DNA of 64,000 bases. Source: Halopenitus persicus. GTDB taxonomy: Archaea; Halobacteriota; Halobacteria; Halobacteriales; Haloferacaceae. The stretch lies in NCBI RefSeq assembly GCF_900107205.1, contig NZ_FNPC01000004.1, forward strand, positions 1 to 64,000, given 5' to 3'. Position numbers and translations under genes: made by a program. Positions 8,519-17,204 of this stretch are shown here, piece after piece (position 1 is the stretch's first letter; every line of letters begins with the position of its first letter). A model generated the notes under the pieces. The model was not told the origin of the DNA. It searched no databases and saw only the letters and a list, made by a program, of their open reading frames with translations.

Positions 8519-8785
8519 TCAGGCACCTCCCTCGCCGTAAGTCGCCTCGAGGTACTCGACGATGTTCGCGCTCTCGGACATCGTCACGCCCGTGGCCTCG
8601 TCGACGATCGCGGGGACGGTTCGCGCGCCGGAGACGCGCTTGACCACGTCGCGTTCCGAATGCATCGGCTCGATGAACCGCGAGCGGTACGACAGGCCGA
8701 GCTCGTCGAGGGTACGGACGACCCGCTCACAGTACGGGCACGCCTGCAGCCGATACAGCGTGATGTCGGTCGTCTCGTCGGGCAT
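8519..8785 (-). CDS. Glutaredoxin / GST N-terminal domain protein
   Basis: 88 residues. YRLQACPYCERVVRTLDELGL carries the CPYC active site. VKRVSGARTVPAIVDE (cis-Pro) and MSESANIVEYLEATYG match the glutaredoxin and GST N-terminal fold. It probably reduces disulfides or handles gamma-glutamylcysteine mixed disulfides, the main haloarchaeal thiol; the partner is inferred. It is translated directly upstream of the Cys-less peroxiredoxin-like gene with a 1-nt gap, so the two form an operon. ATG at 8785 is chosen because upstream sequence is low-complexity. Confidence 0.88.
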   Translation of the reverse strand: MPDETTDITLYRLQACPYCERVVRTLDELGLSYRSRFIEPMHSERDVVKRVSGARTVPAIVDEATGVTMSESANIVEYLEATYGEGGA

Positions 8786-9015
8786 ACCCTCCGATAGGGA
8801 CGCCGGAGGGGTAACCGTGTCGCCCTCGGATCGCCGACGGTCCGTCCGCGGAGCCCGGTTGCCTCGCTCGATCCTGGCGATCCGATCGTGACGACCCGGC
8901 CCCGGCCATCCGGCCCCGACCATCCGATCCTGCCGGCTCGCCCGCCCATCCGATTCCGGCGAACCGGACGTCAGACGTAATCATTTAACCGTTGCCACCC
9001 ACAGGTGTAACGAGA

Positions 9016-10410
9016 ATGGGCTTGTCGCCGAACACGCCGCTGGCCGTCGGGCTCCTCCAGATCGAGTCGGTCAGCACGACCACGTGGACGATCATCGGGT
9101 CCCTCGCGATCGTCGTGCTCCTGGGACTGTCCGCCTTCTTCTCCTCCTCGGAGATCGCGATGTTCTCGCTGCCGAAACATCGCGTCGACAACCTCGTCGA
9201 GGAGGGCGTTCGAGGGGCACGGACCGTCCAGAAGCTCCGCGAGAATCCCCACCGGCTGTTGGTGACGATCCTCGTCGGCAACAACATCGTCAACATCGCG
9301 ACCTCCGCGATCGCCACGTCGATGTTCGGCTTCTACCTCTCGCAGGGACAGGCGATCGTCGCCACGACGTTCGGGATCACGGCCGTCGTGCTGCTGTTCG
9401 CCGAGACCGCGCCGAAGTCATACGCGGTCGAACACAGCGAGTCGTGGTCGCTGCGGATCGCCCGGCCCCTGCAGTACTCCGAGTGGCTGTTGCTCCCGCT
9501 GGTGATCCTCTTCGATTACCTCACCCGCGCCATCAACCGGATCACGGGCGGTCGCGCGGCGATCGAGTCGACGTACGTCACCCGCGAGGAGATCCAGAAC
9601 ATCATCCAGACCGGCGAGCGCGAGGGCGTCATTGAGGAGGACGAACGCGAGATGCTCGACCGCATCTTCCGGTTCAACAACACGATCGCCAAGGAGGTGA
9701 TGACGCCGCGGCTCGACGTCACCGCCGTCCCGAAGTCGGCAAGCGTCGAGGAGGCGATCCAGACGTGCGTCCAGTCCGATCACGAACGCGTCCCGATCTA
9801 CGAGGGGAACCTCGACAACATCGTCGGCGTCGTCACCGTTCGGGACCTCGTCCGCGAGCTCCGGTACGCCGAGGGCGAGCCCTCCCTGGAGCGCGTCGTG
9901 AAGCCGACGCTGCACGTGCCCGAGTCGAAGAACGCGGACGAGCTCCTCGAGGAGATGCAGGACAACCGGCTCCAGATGGTCATCGTCATCGACGAGTTCG
10001 GCACGACCGAGGGGATCATCACCCTCGAGGACATGGTCGAGGAGATCGTCGGCGACATCCTGGAGGGCGACGAGCCCGAGCCGATCGAGTTCATCGAGGA
10101 GAACGTCGCGATGGTCCAGGGCGAGGTCAACATCGACGAGGTCAACGAGATCCTCGGGATCGACCTCCCGGAGGGCCAGGAGTTCGAGACGCTTGCCGGC
10201 TTCGTGTTCAACCGCGCCGGCCGGCTCGTCGAGGAGGGGGAGTCGATCGCCTACGACGGGATCGACATCCGGATCGAGCGCGTCGACAACACCCGGATCA
10301 TGAAGGCCCGCGTGACCGTCACCGACGAGTACGGGTCCGAGACGGTCGCCGAAGCCGACGTCGAGGAGGACGCCGCGGTCGATCAGACGCCCGAATCCGA
10401 CGCGAGCTGA
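9016..10410 (+). CDS. CNNM/CorC-family membrane protein (DUF21-CBS-CorC_HlyC)
   Basis: 464 residues. DUF21 membrane domain at about 20-205 with SAFFSSSEIAMFSLPKHRV and the ETAPKSYA motif. A CBS pair follows at about 225-350 (VMTPRLDVTAVP, RVPIYEGNLDNIVGVV, QMVIVIDEFGTTEGIITLEDMVEE). The C-terminal transporter-associated CorC_HlyC domain covers about 365-440. Such proteins, often called hemolysin-like, are linked to Mg or Co efflux or sensing. ATG at 9016 is preferred to a TTG 24 nt upstream since an ATTTAA box at 8983-8988 lies about 30 nt before it. An acidic C-terminal tail is normal for halophiles. Confidence 0.9.
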   Translation: MGLSPNTPLAVGLLQIESVSTTTWTIIGSLAIVVLLGLSAFFSSSEIAMFSLPKHRVDNLVEEGVRGARTVQKLRENPHRLLVTILVGNNIVNIATSAIATSMFGFYLSQGQAIVATTFGITAVVLLFAETAPKSYAVEHSESWSLRIARPLQYSEWLLLPLVILFDYLTRAINRITGGRAAIESTYVTREEIQNIIQTGEREGVIEEDEREMLDRIFRFNNTIAKEVMTPRLDVTAVPKSASVEEAIQTCVQSDHERVPIYEGNLDNIVGVVTVRDLVRELRYAEGEPSLERVVKPTLHVPESKNADELLEEMQDNRLQMVIVIDEFGTTEGIITLEDMVEEIVGDILEGDEPEPIEFIEENVAMVQGEVNIDEVNEILGIDLPEGQEFETLAGFVFNRAGRLVEEGESIAYDGIDIRIERVDNTRIMKARVTVTDEYGSETVAEADVEEDAAVDQTPESDAS

Positions 10411-10467
10411 CGAACTGACGGGCGGACCGGTCGCGTTTCCCGCTCCCCGGCGGGCACGCGGAGGCTG

Positions 10468-11664
10468 TCAGACCACGCCGACCGTCGCCAGCAGCCAGTA
10501 CGCGCCGAAGCCGACCCCCAACGAGACCGAAAGCGACCCGACCCACGCCAACACGGTGTATCCCATCTTTCGCCTGCTGACGCCGGCCCCGCCGGCCGCG
10601 TAGCCGGCCCCGACGATCGCCGAGACGATGATCTCGTTGAACGAGACGGGGATCCCGAACGCGACCGCGGTCTGTGCGATGGCGAACGACGGAATGAGTG
10701 CCGCGATCGACCGCCGCGGCCCCATCGACGCGTAGTCCTGGGCGATCGCCTTGATCATCCGCGGCGCGCCGGTCCAGGACCCGATCAACAGCCCGGTTCC
10801 CCCGCCGACGAGGACCGCCCACAGGGGAACCGCGGCGTCGTCGAGCAGCGGGACCAGCGGCCCGATCGCCAGGCCGACCTGGGACCCGCCGGCGGAGAAC
10901 GCAACGAGTCCGCCGAGCGCCAACAGGAACCGCCGCTGGCCGCCGTCCCGGTCGCGACCGATGTCGAGATAGACGGCGGTTCCGACGACCGTGGCACACG
11001 CGAGCGTCAACAGAACCGGGCCGAGGTCGATCCCGAACCACGCTCCGACCGGGAGCCCGGAACCGACCGTCCCCGCGATCGATCCCTGCTCGTCCGCGGG
11101 GCCGAGGAACGCGAACCCGATGTTGCCGAGGATGACGCCCACGATCCCGGCGAGGACCGCGGTCAGGGCCCGTTCGGAGCCCCGGTCGCTCTGGAGCGCG
11201 CGTGCGGCGACGTACGCGCTTCCGCCGCCGACGAACGGGGTGAGAACCCAGAGCGTGGCGATCTCGGCGTACTTCGCCCACGCCGGCGCCCCGCCCATCG
11301 CGAGGCCGACGCCGACGACGGCCCCAGTGACCGTGAACGCCGTCGCGATCGGATAGCCGGTGAAGACGCCGATCGCGACGAGCACGGCGGCCGTGAGCAG
11401 CGCGACGATCGCCGCGCCGGCGCTGAGCGTGACGCCGCCGATCAGCTCCGTGCCGACCGCCTCGGTGACGTTGGCTCCCTGGAGGACCGCGCCGAGGAAG
11501 CCGAGCACGCCGACCACGAGCCCCGCCCGCATCACCGAGATGGCGTTGGCGCCGACAGCCGGCGCGAACGGCGTCGATCCCGACGACCCCGCGCCGATCG
11601 CCCACGCCATGAACAGGCTCGCGAGTCCCGCGACGGCGAACGTGGCGGCGGTTTCCAGCGCCAT
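10468..11664 (-). CDS. PiT-family inorganic phosphate permease (copy 1)
   Basis: 398 residues, about eleven hydrophobic helices. Both PHO4/PiT half-repeats are visible: the N-terminal GAGSSGSTPFAPAVGANA and the later ALGGLVAFSAGGSQVGLAIGP, with VSFNEIIVSAIVGAGYA near the end. PiT carriers take up phosphate or metal phosphate with H+ or Na+. A possible 42-residue membrane peptide gene lies 2 nt upstream and would be co-transcribed. A second PiT gene of similar length is at 14189-15415. The GANDvANA signature is degenerate here (GANAISVM), as in other haloarchaeal PiTs. Confidence 0.87.
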   Translation of the reverse strand: MALETAATFAVAGLASLFMAWAIGAGSSGSTPFAPAVGANAISVMRAGLVVGVLGFLGAVLQGANVTEAVGTELIGGVTLSAGAAIVALLTAAVLVAIGVFTGYPIATAFTVTGAVVGVGLAMGGAPAWAKYAEIATLWVLTPFVGGGSAYVAARALQSDRGSERALTAVLAGIVGVILGNIGFAFLGPADEQGSIAGTVGSGLPVGAWFGIDLGPVLLTLACATVVGTAVYLDIGRDRDGGQRRFLLALGGLVAFSAGGSQVGLAIGPLVPLLDDAAVPLWAVLVGGGTGLLIGSWTGAPRMIKAIAQDYASMGPRRSIAALIPSFAIAQTAVAFGIPVSFNEIIVSAIVGAGYAAGGAGVSRRKMGYTVLAWVGSLSVSLGVGFGAYWLLATVGVV

Positions 11665-11666
11665 CG

Positions 11667-11795
11667 CTACCGTTGTCCGTCCTCGTAGCCCTTCCGCAGG
11701 CTCAACAGCGTTCGTCGGACGAGGAGATACGCGAAGAGGAAAAACGCCGCCAACGCGATCAGCAGGCCGACGAACAGCGGATCGGGCGAGTCCAT
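11667..11795 (-). CDS. Candidate 42-residue single-pass membrane protein
   Basis: Read from ATG at 11795, this gives 42 residues starting MDSPDPLFVGLLIAL, with one hydrophobic helix (about 7-26) followed by a basic segment VRRTLLSLRKGYEDG. The positive-inside rule would put the C-terminus in the cytoplasm. Its TAG stop is 2 nt before the ATG of the PiT gene, an operon-like arrangement. Codon third positions are GC-rich as in neighbours. I do not recognise a family. It could be a regulatory or accessory subunit of the transporter, which is inference. Confidence 0.6.
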   Translation of the reverse strand: MDSPDPLFVGLLIALAAFFLFAYLLVRRTLLSLRKGYEDGQR

Positions 11796-12427
11796 ATCTG
11801 CTCCGGGCTACTTTCGGCGTGGTGTTAGGCGTTTCGACGCGCCGATCGGTCCGAGAACGGCGGTCGCAGTTCGTGGCCGCGGGCGTCGCGACTCCGGGAG
11901 AGCCGTCGCGGGACGAGGCCGAGTGACGTAGCTAAAACCGGCGTTTGTGCTTAACGCGGATATATACCCTCGGCGGCCGTTGGTTCACCCGCGACACCCG
12001 CTTCGGCCCTCCGGTCGCGGTCGTGACGCCGCGGCGCGTTCTCGCGCCGTCGGATCCGTCCGCCGCGATCACGCCCACGAACCACCACCGTCGCGAGCAC
12101 GCCACGAGCCACGTCCCCCGATCACGCGTCGTGTCCACGACGCGTCCCCCGTACCCATACCGTGGTCGGGTCGGACCGACGCGGACTCGGCGTCCCCCAC
12201 CCACGCACCCACCTCCACCCGCCGACCCGCCCGATCGTCCGGCCCGGTCGGACCCGTGCTCCGTCCCGACCGCCGAGCGTGGTGTCGTCACTTCTCGACG
12301 TGTTGGTCCGTGAGATCGCCGTCTCCGCCTCGCTCGTTCGCCGACGATCGCGACGTGTACCCGGCCGCGACGCCTGCGTATCCGGCCGCGACCGTCGACG
12401 AGCCGGTCGGGAGTCACCTTCGGGACG
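11796..12427. other. 632-bp gene-free, C-rich structured region
   Basis: No convincing protein gene on either strand; open frames here are Arg/Pro-rich shadows. A near-palindromic TATATA box at 11961-11966 is followed by two strong inverted repeats on the plus strand: GGCGCG-TTCT-CGCGCC at 12033-12048, and ACGCGTCGTG-TC-CACGACGCGT at 12124-12145. It could hold an untranslated RNA or long regulatory DNA. It does not show the signature sequences of RNase P RNA or SRP RNA that I can recall. Confidence 0.55.
12124..12145. repeat. 10-bp perfect inverted repeat with 2-nt spacer
   Basis: ACGCGTCGTG and CACGACGCGT flank TC. As RNA it would be a strong hairpin; as DNA it could be a protein-binding palindrome. 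It lies in the gene-free region upstream of no obvious start codon. Confidence 0.85.
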
Positions 12428-12958
12428 TCACTCCCGCGCCGAGTCCCCGCGAACCCGAAACCGCTCGAAGACGTCCCCCTCGGGCGTCACGAGCCGTCCC
12501 TCGAGGACGCCGTCGCCGTCGACCGACTCGAACTCCGCGTGTGCCGCCCGGTTCCCGCGCGGTTGTGCGTGACTCCCCGGATTGACGAGCGTCACGTCGC
12601 CCGCCTCGGCGACGGTCGGCCGATGGCTGTGGCCGAAGACCACGACGTCGGCCGCACGCTCGCGGCCGAACAGCGCGAGTGCCGTCCGGCCGCCGCGTTC
12701 GGTGTGGGTCACCGCGAACCTGACGCCGGCGTACTCGACGGTCCGCGCCTCGGGCAACCGGTCGCGGATCGCGGCGTCGGCGTTGTTCCCGGACACCGCG
12801 CGGAGGGTGGCCGCCTCCGCGGCGAACGCATCGAGGACCGGCTCGCGGTGGAAGTCCCCCGCGTGGATCACGACGTCCGCCTCCCGAACCGCCGTCAGCG
12901 TGCGCCCCGTGAGGCGATGGCCGTCCGTGCTATGGGTGTCGGAGACGACCGTGAGCAT
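12428..12958 (-). CDS. YfcE/MJ0936-type metallophosphoesterase
   Basis: 176 residues starting MLTVVSDTHSTDGHRL. The metallophosphoesterase motifs are in order: DTH (residues 7-9), GDFH (about 47), SGNNADA (GNxD variant), THTERGG near 95 and FGHSHRP (GHxH). This is the small YfcE/MJ0936 phosphodiesterase family, which uses two divalent metals; the natural substrate is unknown. It begins 8 nt after the rfcS stop codon, so it is probably co-transcribed with the clamp loader. The start is fixed by the ATG directly before the first motif strand. Confidence 0.9.
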   Translation of the reverse strand: MLTVVSDTHSTDGHRLTGRTLTAVREADVVIHAGDFHREPVLDAFAAEAATLRAVSGNNADAAIRDRLPEARTVEYAGVRFAVTHTERGGRTALALFGRERAADVVVFGHSHRPTVAEAGDVTLVNPGSHAQPRGNRAAHAEFESVDGDGVLEGRLVTPEGDVFERFRVRGDSARE

Positions 12959-12966
12959 CGGCGGGT

Positions 12967-14103
12967 TCAGGCCTCCTCGTCGCCGGCGTCCCGGCTTTCC
13001 GGTTTCGCCTCCCCCGCCGTCGCCGTCCCGTCTCCGTCCTCGGGCAGCGACAGCGCGGCCAGCAGCGCCTCCAGCTGGACCTGCTCGTTGGCGCCCTCGG
13101 AGATCCGGTAGTCGGCCTCGCCGATCCGCTCCATCAGCCGGACGGCCTCGCGCTCGGAGAGGTCGAACTCCCAGACCGACCGGTGGAGCTGGTCGATCAC
13201 GTCGCCGCCGGCCATCCCGGTCTCGGTGAGCAGCGTGTCCAGGGTCGCGCGCGCCTTCGAGAAGTCGCCCGAGAGCGCGTCCGTGACCATCGACTCGATC
13301 TCCTCCGGCCTGGCGGTCGCGGTGATCGCGTAGACGGCCTGTTCGTCGACGACGTCGCCGGTCGTCGCGGCCGCCTGCAGGGAGTTGATCGCGCGCCGCA
13401 TGTCGCCGTTGGCCGCATACACGAGCGCGTCGACGCCCGCCTCGGTCACCTCGATCTCCTCGGCGGCGGCGATCTCCCGGACCTGGCTCGCGATCGCCTC
13501 GTCCGACAGCGGCGAGAACCGGAAGACGGCGCACCGCGACTGGATCGGATCGATGATCTTCGAGGAGTAGTTACACGAGAGGATGAACCGGGTGTTGTCG
13601 GAGAACTGCTCCATCGTCCGCCGAAGCGCTGACTGGGCGTCATCGGTGAGAGAGTCGGCCTCATCAAGGAATATTAGCCGGTGGTCGTACCCGCCGAACG
13701 ACGAGCGCGCGAAGTTCTTGATCCGATCCCGGACCACGTCGATCCCGCGCTGGTCGGAGGCGTTGAGCTCGAGGAAGTTCCCGCGCCAGTCGTCGCCGTA
13801 GATCTCGCGAGCGATCGCCGTTGCCGAGGTGGTTTTTCCAACACCTGCTGGGCCTGAAAAAAGCAGGTGCGGCAGGTCGTCCTGCTCGATGTAGCTTTCG
13901 AGCCGCTCCACGATGTCCTCGTGGCCGTGGATGTCCGAGAGGGTCTGCGGTCGATACTTCTCGATCCAGATCTCCCGGCCGGTCGCGGTCGCGGCGTCCG
14001 CGTCCGACGTTCCTGTCTCGGTATCGGTGTCCGACGTCCCCGCCTCAGCATCCGTGTCCGACGCCCCGGCCTCGGCGTCCGTCGGCTCCTCGGGCTCGCT
14101 CAT
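12967..14103 (-). CDS. rfcS: Replication factor C small subunit
   Basis: 378 residues. AAA+ clamp-loader subunit that, with RfcL, opens PCNA on primed DNA. Seen: [15 protein letters not shown], Walker [22 protein letters not shown], Walker B LIFLDEAD, sensor 1 SCNYSSKI, the SRC motif ([10 protein letters not shown]) and [10 protein letters not shown]. About 40 N-terminal residues are an acidic low-complexity extension of 9-residue repeats (AEAGTSDTD type). ATG at 14103 is preferred to an earlier in-frame start since a TTTATG box (14128-14133) lies 27 nt upstream. No intein is present. Operon with the downstream phosphodiesterase. Confidence 0.95.
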   Translation of the reverse strand: MSEPEEPTDAEAGASDTDAEAGTSDTDTETGTSDADAATATGREIWIEKYRPQTLSDIHGHEDIVERLESYIEQDDLPHLLFSGPAGVGKTTSATAIAREIYGDDWRGNFLELNASDQRGIDVVRDRIKNFARSSFGGYDHRLIFLDEADSLTDDAQSALRRTMEQFSDNTRFILSCNYSSKIIDPIQSRCAVFRFSPLSDEAIASQVREIAAAEEIEVTEAGVDALVYAANGDMRRAINSLQAAATTGDVVDEQAVYAITATARPEEIESMVTDALSGDFSKARATLDTLLTETGMAGGDVIDQLHRSVWEFDLSEREAVRLMERIGEADYRISEGANEQVQLEALLAALSLPEDGDGTATAGEAKPESRDAGDEEA

Positions 14104-14127
14104 ACGATGGACCACCGCCGGCAGGGT

Positions 14128-14133
14128 CATAAA
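14128..14133 (-). promoter_or_regulatory. TATA box of rfcS
   Basis: On the minus strand CGTTTATGAC places TTTATG about 27 nt before the rfcS ATG at 14103, consistent with a leaderless transcript. Confidence 0.55.
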
Positions 14134-14188
14134 CGAACCGAGACGCCGGCTCGGCTGGCGGCCTGATCGATCGTTTCTACTACTGCCC

Positions 14189-15415
14189 TCAGATCGGTAG
14201 CCAACCGCCCGACAGAACGGTGAACGTCAGGAACGATCCGGCGGTCGCGAGCACGGGGACGACGTTCTGGATCACGACGACTCGGACCGACGTCTCGGGG
14301 TCGAACAGGTCGGCGGCCGCCGGGACGTCCCCGGCGTCGGCGTCGCCGATCGCGGCCGTGTCCGGCCGGTCCGCGGCGGCCGCCGGATCGCCGACCGTCG
14401 GCGACGTCTCGTCGGCGCGGAGGCCGCCGACCGAGACGCTCGTCGTGGCCTCCCCGGCGACCGCCTCGGCGACGGTGAACGTCCGGCTGGCGCGGCCCCA
14501 GCCGAGCCCGACGATCGAGGTCGTCGCGATGACGACGAAGCTCGCCGGCACCCCGAGCGCGGAGAGGCCGACCACGATCGTCGAGCTGATCACGGCCACC
14601 ACGAGCGCGGCGGTCAGGGGGAGGTCGGTGATGTCGTTGCCCAGCGTGTCCATCGTCCGTCGGGCGATGGTGAGCGCGCCGACGGCGACGGCGGCCGAGC
14701 CGACCAGGATCCCGGACTCCATCCCGATGGCGCCGCTGCCGACCAGCGGCGCGATCGCGTTGGCGATGTTGCTCGTCCCCGAGCTGAACGCCATCAGACA
14801 GCCGATCGCGACGACCGCGGTGCTGCCGACCAGCTCCCGGCGCGTCGTGTTCGGGCCCGGAACCGGCCGCGGAACGTGGCCGCGCCGGTCGAGGGTGACG
14901 AGCGGTCCCTCGGAGTCCTCGATCGCGATCGCGTGCTCGATCCGGGTGTAGTAGTATCGTCCCACCACGACCGAGAGCCAGAACCCGGCCACCGGCGCGA
15001 CGATCCACCACAGCAGGATCTCGCCCACGACCGCCCACGCGAGTTGGTCGGCGGCCAGGCCGAAGCCCGCGATCGCGCCGACGGCGGTCATCGACGTCGA
15101 GGCCGGCGTGCCGGTGAGGTTGCCGAGGAACAGCGCCCCGCCGATGAAGCCCAACACGAGGACGCTCACCTCGGGCGTGAACGCGCCGGGATCCCGAAGG
15201 AGGTCCGTTCCGAGCGTCTCGACGACTCGACGGCCGATCGTCCACGCGCCGAGGAAGAAGCAGCCGCTCATCAGTAGCCCGGCCGTGATCCGCCCGATCA
15301 CGCCTGCGCCGACCGCGGGCCCGAACGCCGGCCCGGTCGTCGAGCCGCCGACGTTGTACGCGACGAAACAGGCCAGCACCACGCCGCCGACGAACAGCGG
15401 ATCCAGCGTCGCCAT
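14189..15415 (-). CDS. PiT-family inorganic phosphate permease (copy 2)
   Basis: 408 residues, about ten hydrophobic helices with the PiT duplicated core: [21 protein letters not shown] near the N-terminus and [24 protein letters not shown] in the second half, which keeps a clear SNIANAIAP motif. A hydrophilic loop of about 70 residues follows VAGEATTS, before the last helix. Only distantly similar to the PiT gene at 10468-11664, so not a recent duplicate. Upstream are a CTATAAAG box (15455-15463) and a GGAGG at 15426-15430, 10 nt from the ATG, so this mRNA likely has a short leader with Shine-Dalgarno initiation. Confidence 0.87.
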   Translation of the reverse strand: MATLDPLFVGGVVLACFVAYNVGGSTTGPAFGPAVGAGVIGRITAGLLMSGCFFLGAWTIGRRVVETLGTDLLRDPGAFTPEVSVLVLGFIGGALFLGNLTGTPASTSMTAVGAIAGFGLAADQLAWAVVGEILLWWIVAPVAGFWLSVVVGRYYYTRIEHAIAIEDSEGPLVTLDRRGHVPRPVPGPNTTRRELVGSTAVVAIGCLMAFSSGTSNIANAIAPLVGSGAIGMESGILVGSAAVAVGALTIARRTMDTLGNDITDLPLTAALVVAVISSTIVVGLSALGVPASFVVIATTSIVGLGWGRASRTFTVAEAVAGEATTSVSVGGLRADETSPTVGDPAAAADRPDTAAIGDADAGDVPAAADLFDPETSVRVVVIQNVVPVLATAGSFLTFTVLSGGWLPI

Positions 15416-15521
15416 CGAGATCCCCCTCCCGATCGGCCGTGAGGCGTCGATCGCCTATAAAGGAATTCGTCGCGCCCGCCGGCGAAAACGTTTGGACGAT
15501 CGGGGCCGTACCCCCCGGTCG

Positions 15522-16148
15522 ATGCAACTGCGTGGCCGACAGACCCAGTTCTACATCGACATCGTCTACGGCGTCGCCTTCCTCGCCGGCTTCGGCTACC
15601 TGATGGTCGCCGGGATGGACGCACGGGTGGCCGCCTTTTCCGGCGGGCTCGTCTTCGGATACGTCCTGCGCGTCTGGGAGAACATGACCGTCTACGAGCG
15701 CGTCCTCGAGGAACAGGTGGCCGAGAAGGCGGAGGACCGCGTCGCGGAGGAAGCCGAAGAGCGTGTCGCGGAGGAAGTCGAGGATCGCGTGGCCGAGGAG
15801 GCCGAAGACCGCGTTGCCGAGGAAGTTGAGGAACGTGTGGCTCAGGAAGCGGAGGACCGCGTCGCCGAGGAAGTCGAGGAGCGCGTAGCCGAGGAGGCAG
15901 AGGACCGTGTTGCGGCGGAAGTAGAGGAACGGGTGGCCGAGGAAGCGGAGGATCGCGTCGCCGAGGAGGCCGAACAGCAAGTGGCCGAGGAGGCCGAACA
16001 GCAAGTGGCCGAGGAGGTCGAGACGCGCGTGTCCGAGGACGTCGAGTCCGAGCTCGTCGATCGGGTCCGCGAGATCGACGCCGACCTCGCTGCGGAGCTC
16101 GCCGATCGGCTGCGCTCCGAGAACGGGTCGGCCGCCGAGTCCGGGTAG
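15522..16148 (+). CDS. Membrane-anchored octapeptide-repeat protein
   Basis: 208 residues. Two hydrophobic helices near the N-terminus (about 11-30 and 36-50) are followed from residue 65 by fourteen contiguous 8-residue repeats of the form (R/Q)VAEE(A/V)E(D/E). Positions 2 and 6 are hydrophobic, all others charged, and the A/V at position 6 alternates between copies, giving a 16-residue super-repeat. The tail (about 177-208) is helical and acidic. No family recognised. A long charged helix attached to the membrane is the likely structure; scaffold or spacer roles are speculation. Divergent from PiT copy 2 with 106 bp between. Confidence 0.75.
   Translation: MQLRGRQTQFYIDIVYGVAFLAGFGYLMVAGMDARVAAFSGGLVFGYVLRVWENMTVYERVLEEQVAEKAEDRVAEEAEERVAEEVEDRVAEEAEDRVAEEVEERVAQEAEDRVAEEVEERVAEEAEDRVAAEVEERVAEEAEDRVAEEAEQQVAEEAEQQVAEEVETRVSEDVESELVDRVREIDADLAAELADRLRSENGSAAESG
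15714..16049. repeat. 24-bp tandem repeat, 14 copies, coding
   Basis: Fourteen imperfect 24-bp units (consensus gtcgcggaggaagccgaggaccgc in phase) encode the octapeptides. Silent differences between units show the array is not newly made. Confidence 0.93.
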
Positions 16149-16196
16149 CGTCTCAACTTTGGTTTATAAGCGGAATACCGCCAATGCAGCGCGTAT

Positions 16197-17135
16197 TTAT
16201 AAGTACGATCCGGATAGAATAGGATGCGACGTCCCGACGCGGAACCGCACCTCGATCCCGTCCGGTCCCGTGACGGAGACGCCATCGTCGACCTCGGTGA
16301 CGGCATGCTCGCCGTCCGCGAGCCGCCCCTCGAGCGCTTCGAGCGCCGCCCCGTCGGGGAGCACCACCTCGAACCACGACACCCCCCTTCCCTCGGCCGG
16401 TCCGGACCGGTGGTTCCACGTGTTCGCGCCCAGATGGTGGTGGTAGCCGCCGGCGGCGACGAAGAGCGCGGCCGGCATGGCGGTTTGCGTCTCGAACCCG
16501 ACCCGGTCCACGTAGAAGTCCCGGAACGTCGCAAGCGAGGAGACCTCGAGGTGGACGTGTCCGACGTCCGTTCCGGTCGGGAGCTTCGAGTCGCCCGCGG
16601 CGACGGCTTCCACCGGCTCGAGATCGAGGGGATACGTGCCCATCCGAACGGTTCCGTCGTCGCTGCGGGGCCACTCCTCCCGTGGGTAATCCCGATAGAT
16701 CTCGATCCCGTTGCCTTCCGGGTCGGTGAGGTACAGCGCCTCGCTCACCCCGTGGTCCGACGCGCCGCCGAGCTGCCAGCGCTCCTGCACGCGGGCTAAC
16801 GCGTCGCCCAACGCGCCGCGCGAGGGGACCCTGAACGCGTTGTGGAAGAGCCCCGCCCCCGACCGGCGTCGAGTGGGCGCTTCCGGGTCGTGCTCCAGCA
16901 CGAGCAGCGGAGTCCCCTCGACGCCGAGGACCGCCGTCGCGTCGGAACGACCGAGCACGGAGAGCCCGACGACGTCCCGATAGAAGTCGGCCATCTCCGG
17001 GAGATCCGACACCGTGAGCGCGGTTCGTCCGATGCGCGTTTCCGGGGGCAATCCGTCTCCCTCCGAGGGGACCTCGTCCATCTCCGGTGACGCTCCGTTT
17101 CCCTCCGATGGCACTACGTCTCCCTCCGATCCCAT
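16197..17135 (-). CDS. VOC-superfamily (glyoxalase/ring-cleavage dioxygenase-like) protein
   Basis: 312 residues with two VOC modules. The first (about 35-150) runs from RIGRTALTVSDLPEMADFY to GNGIEIYRDYP. The second (about 188-305) runs from GHVHLEVSSLATFRDFY through GGYHHHLGANTW to IEVRFRV, retaining His and Glu positions for a metal. Resembles YwbC/CatE-type catechol-2,3-dioxygenase-like proteins. It is divergent from an HxlR regulator, the same pairing in which HxlR-type sensors control quinone- or aldehyde-detoxifying VOC enzymes in bacteria. The N-terminal 30 residues are a repetitive PSEGDG-type stretch, so the exact start is uncertain. Confidence 0.82.
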   Translation of the reverse strand: MGSEGDVVPSEGNGASPEMDEVPSEGDGLPPETRIGRTALTVSDLPEMADFYRDVVGLSVLGRSDATAVLGVEGTPLLVLEHDPEAPTRRRSGAGLFHNAFRVPSRGALGDALARVQERWQLGGASDHGVSEALYLTDPEGNGIEIYRDYPREEWPRSDDGTVRMGTYPLDLEPVEAVAAGDSKLPTGTDVGHVHLEVSSLATFRDFYVDRVGFETQTAMPAALFVAAGGYHHHLGANTWNHRSGPAEGRGVSWFEVVLPDGAALEALEGRLADGEHAVTEVDDGVSVTGPDGIEVRFRVGTSHPILSGSYL

Positions 17136-17204
17136 CGTCGATCGCTCGTCCCGGCGGCACCGAGTCCGGGCACCGTCGCGTTCTGTAGTTCCATTACGTT
17201 ACCT

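Noticed and set aside
11796-12427. RNase P RNA or SRP 7S RNA gene
   Set aside because: Conserved core sequences I recall for these RNAs were not found on either strand.
11932-12585. Open frames of 122-212 codons in the gene-free region
   Set aside because: Translations are Arg/Pro-rich with no domain, and none has a well-placed promoter and start; codon positions lack the usual third-base GC bias.
12959-13534. Upstream extension of the phosphodiesterase frame across rfcS
   Set aside because: Translation is a shadow of rfcS; the ATG at 12958 sits directly before the first metallophosphoesterase strand.
12428-14103. RfcS examined for an intein, common in archaeal replication genes
   Set aside because: Walker A, Walker B and SRC motifs are contiguous with normal spacing; no intein insertion.
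16149-16240. TTTATAAG elements as promoter of an extra plus-strand gene
   Set aside because: No coding frame with a credible product follows; the downstream sequence is the 3' end of the VOC gene on the other strand. An antisense RNA remains possible but unsupported.
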